A DNA stretch of 64,000 nt from Stercorarius parasiticus. Its lineage: Eukaryota; Chordata; Aves; Charadriiformes; Stercorariidae. Position numbers and translations under genes: made by a program. The notes below the pieces were generated by a model. It worked only from the letters and a program-made list of their open reading frames with translations. It was not told the origin of the DNA and searched no databases. This document shows, piece after piece, positions 62,601 through 64,000 of the stretch (the first letter of the stretch is position 1; each line of letters starts with the position of its first letter). Location: positions 310,001 through 374,000 of the forward strand of contig VWZL01000810.1 of the NCBI GenBank assembly GCA_013396915.1, given 5' to 3'.

Positions 62601-64000
62601 CTTTGCAGGGAAAAAGAGAGAGACGCTCATCAGAATTGCTTCAATTTCTGAGTGTCATGCCCATAATTAGCTACGACCCCACACTAACAGTGTTATAAGG
62701 CGCTGAGAAAGAAATGATGGGGAGGCATTTTTAGCCAGCCCCTCAAGTTTTAAGAAAATAATTGCTTAAGCCTCATAAATAATAGTTATTTCAATTGATG
62801 AATCATTTTGACTCATTTTAGGTTTCAAGTAATATTTAATAGTGCCACACAGTAAAGTAATTGCGGAATTAAGAATTCATTCGTCACTCGTGTATGTTCT
62901 CATTTGAATTAGATGAAGTTAAGATTATTATTTCTATTTAGAAGAATAATTTAAATGACAGTCGTGTTCATCATTTCACCAAGAGTACAGAAAAATCTTC
63001 TAATATTAAAAGATTGTAACCAAACCTTGTCTCCCCCATACTTTTGCACACATGCAAAACCATACAAACATACTGTCTCCCTCCTCAAGTGTGTAAAGCT
63101 TTGTTCTTACAGCCAAGAAAACATAGCACTCGAATAACCTTTCACATAACACTCGAATAACCTTTCACACTGAACTCAAAGTCTCTTTCTCCAAGGGAAA
63201 ATCACACTTTTGAGGTCAGTCCAGACATGCCGAACACAGGATTTGAGACTGAAAAGAAAAATGTCCAAGATAATGAAAAATGTTCTTCTCTCTCCAGGGA
63301 GTTTTATAAAATTATTTTTATGATCAGAAATAATTTACTGATGGGAAATGAGATGCCAATTATAAGGAAATTCAACATTCATCCCAATAATTTGTCCTGT
63401 GAATTGCTCACAAATCCCAAAGCACTTGATCAGCCATAACCCAGAGCAATGTGGTGCAGGAAACCCTGTGTCCATGTTAGAGATGAGGATGTGAGTTCCA
63501 GAGACCCTAACCACAGTCTGAAATACTCTCCCGTCTGCTCCCTTCTTCATCTTCTCCTTCATGAAGAGACAATCCCTCTCCCTGCCCGAAGGGACAAAGG
63601 AGTGAGGGGTGGATTTTTGGAGTCTGGTAGAACATCATCTGCGGGCAGACAGGGAGACAAGACTCAACCAAAGGGGATGAGAAAAGTGAAAGGGAGCACA
63701 AGAATAAAACCAAACAAGGCCTGACATTTGGGTTTTTCATGTGAAATGTTACTCAGGGCCTAATGAAGGTTCTTTAAAGCAGCTGATGTTTTACTGTCGC
63801 ATGGGAGTTAGGATATGGCTGAACCAACAATGGTCAATGCTCCTTTCACGTGGTGGAGAAGGAAATGCTGATGTATTTTCAGGCAATGATGAGGTTAAGA
63901 AGATCTTTCAGAGTCTGACCTGGCAGCCATGAGAAATGAAAAGTGAGGATCCCACCAAGACATGGGATCAGCCTGGTCAGTCCACTCATAAGAGTAGAAG
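53672..64000 (+). other. Start of the intron after receptor exon 9 (more than 10.3 kb)
   Basis: Opens with gtaagac. I looked for the Ig4-Ig5 linker and Ig5 (family pattern V-x-PQI, then LTC and a Trp-rich stretch) and found nothing with splice borders. It contains A- and T-runs (59747-59757, 60409-60422), a short tandem duplication near 63127, and chance open frames. The gene presumably goes on beyond the window. Confidence 0.6.
63127..63171. repeat. Tandem duplication, 2 x 23 bp
   Basis: The words cactcgaataacctttcaca at 63127 and 63150 are identical, giving a 23-bp period. Confidence 0.9.

Overview
This window looks like avian nuclear DNA. The best marker is a CR1 retroposon remnant at about 24790-24945 with the bird-type octamer tail (ATTCTATG units, on the minus strand). 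Gene structure is vertebrate: short exons with GT-AG borders separated by kilobase introns, few interspersed repeats, and no bacterial-style coding.

Only one gene can be supported. Eight consecutive plus-strand exons between 25341 and 53671 encode about 394 codons of a receptor ectodomain. The exons are 97, 212, 128, 154, 137, 160, 118 and 176 nt long. Splice phases agree at every junction and there is no internal stop or frameshift. The product is the first four immunoglobulin-like domains of a VEGF-receptor-type (class V) receptor tyrosine kinase, matching exons 2-9 of KDR/VEGFR2 one for one. Individual motifs resemble KDR (VIANDTG, DYRNPF, GFVIPSH) and FLT1 (PEIIY, PCRVTSP), but the protein is too divergent to be bird KDR, FLT1 or FLT4. 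I read it as the fourth VEGF receptor (kdr-like, KDRL/VEGFR4), known from fish and some tetrapods and absent from placental mammals. That orthology rests on remembered family sequences and is an inference. The family-level call is firm.

Layout: 1-25340 is 5' flank and/or intron 1, with no convincing exon, several microsatellites, a degenerate telomere-like tract (3252-3407), a pair of GC boxes near 23734-23755 and the CR1 copy. From 25341 to 29444 are the two exons of Ig domain 1. A 13.7 kb intron follows. Ig2 lies in 43153-47656, Ig3 in 49153-50938 and Ig4 in 51549-53671. From 53672 to the window end is an intron of more than 10 kb.

The signal-peptide exon 1 and everything after Ig4 (Ig5-7, transmembrane helix, split kinase) are not seen here. 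Many 60-200 codon open frames occur in both strands of the non-coding DNA. None has exon-like borders or a family I recognise, and their number and lengths are about what chance gives.
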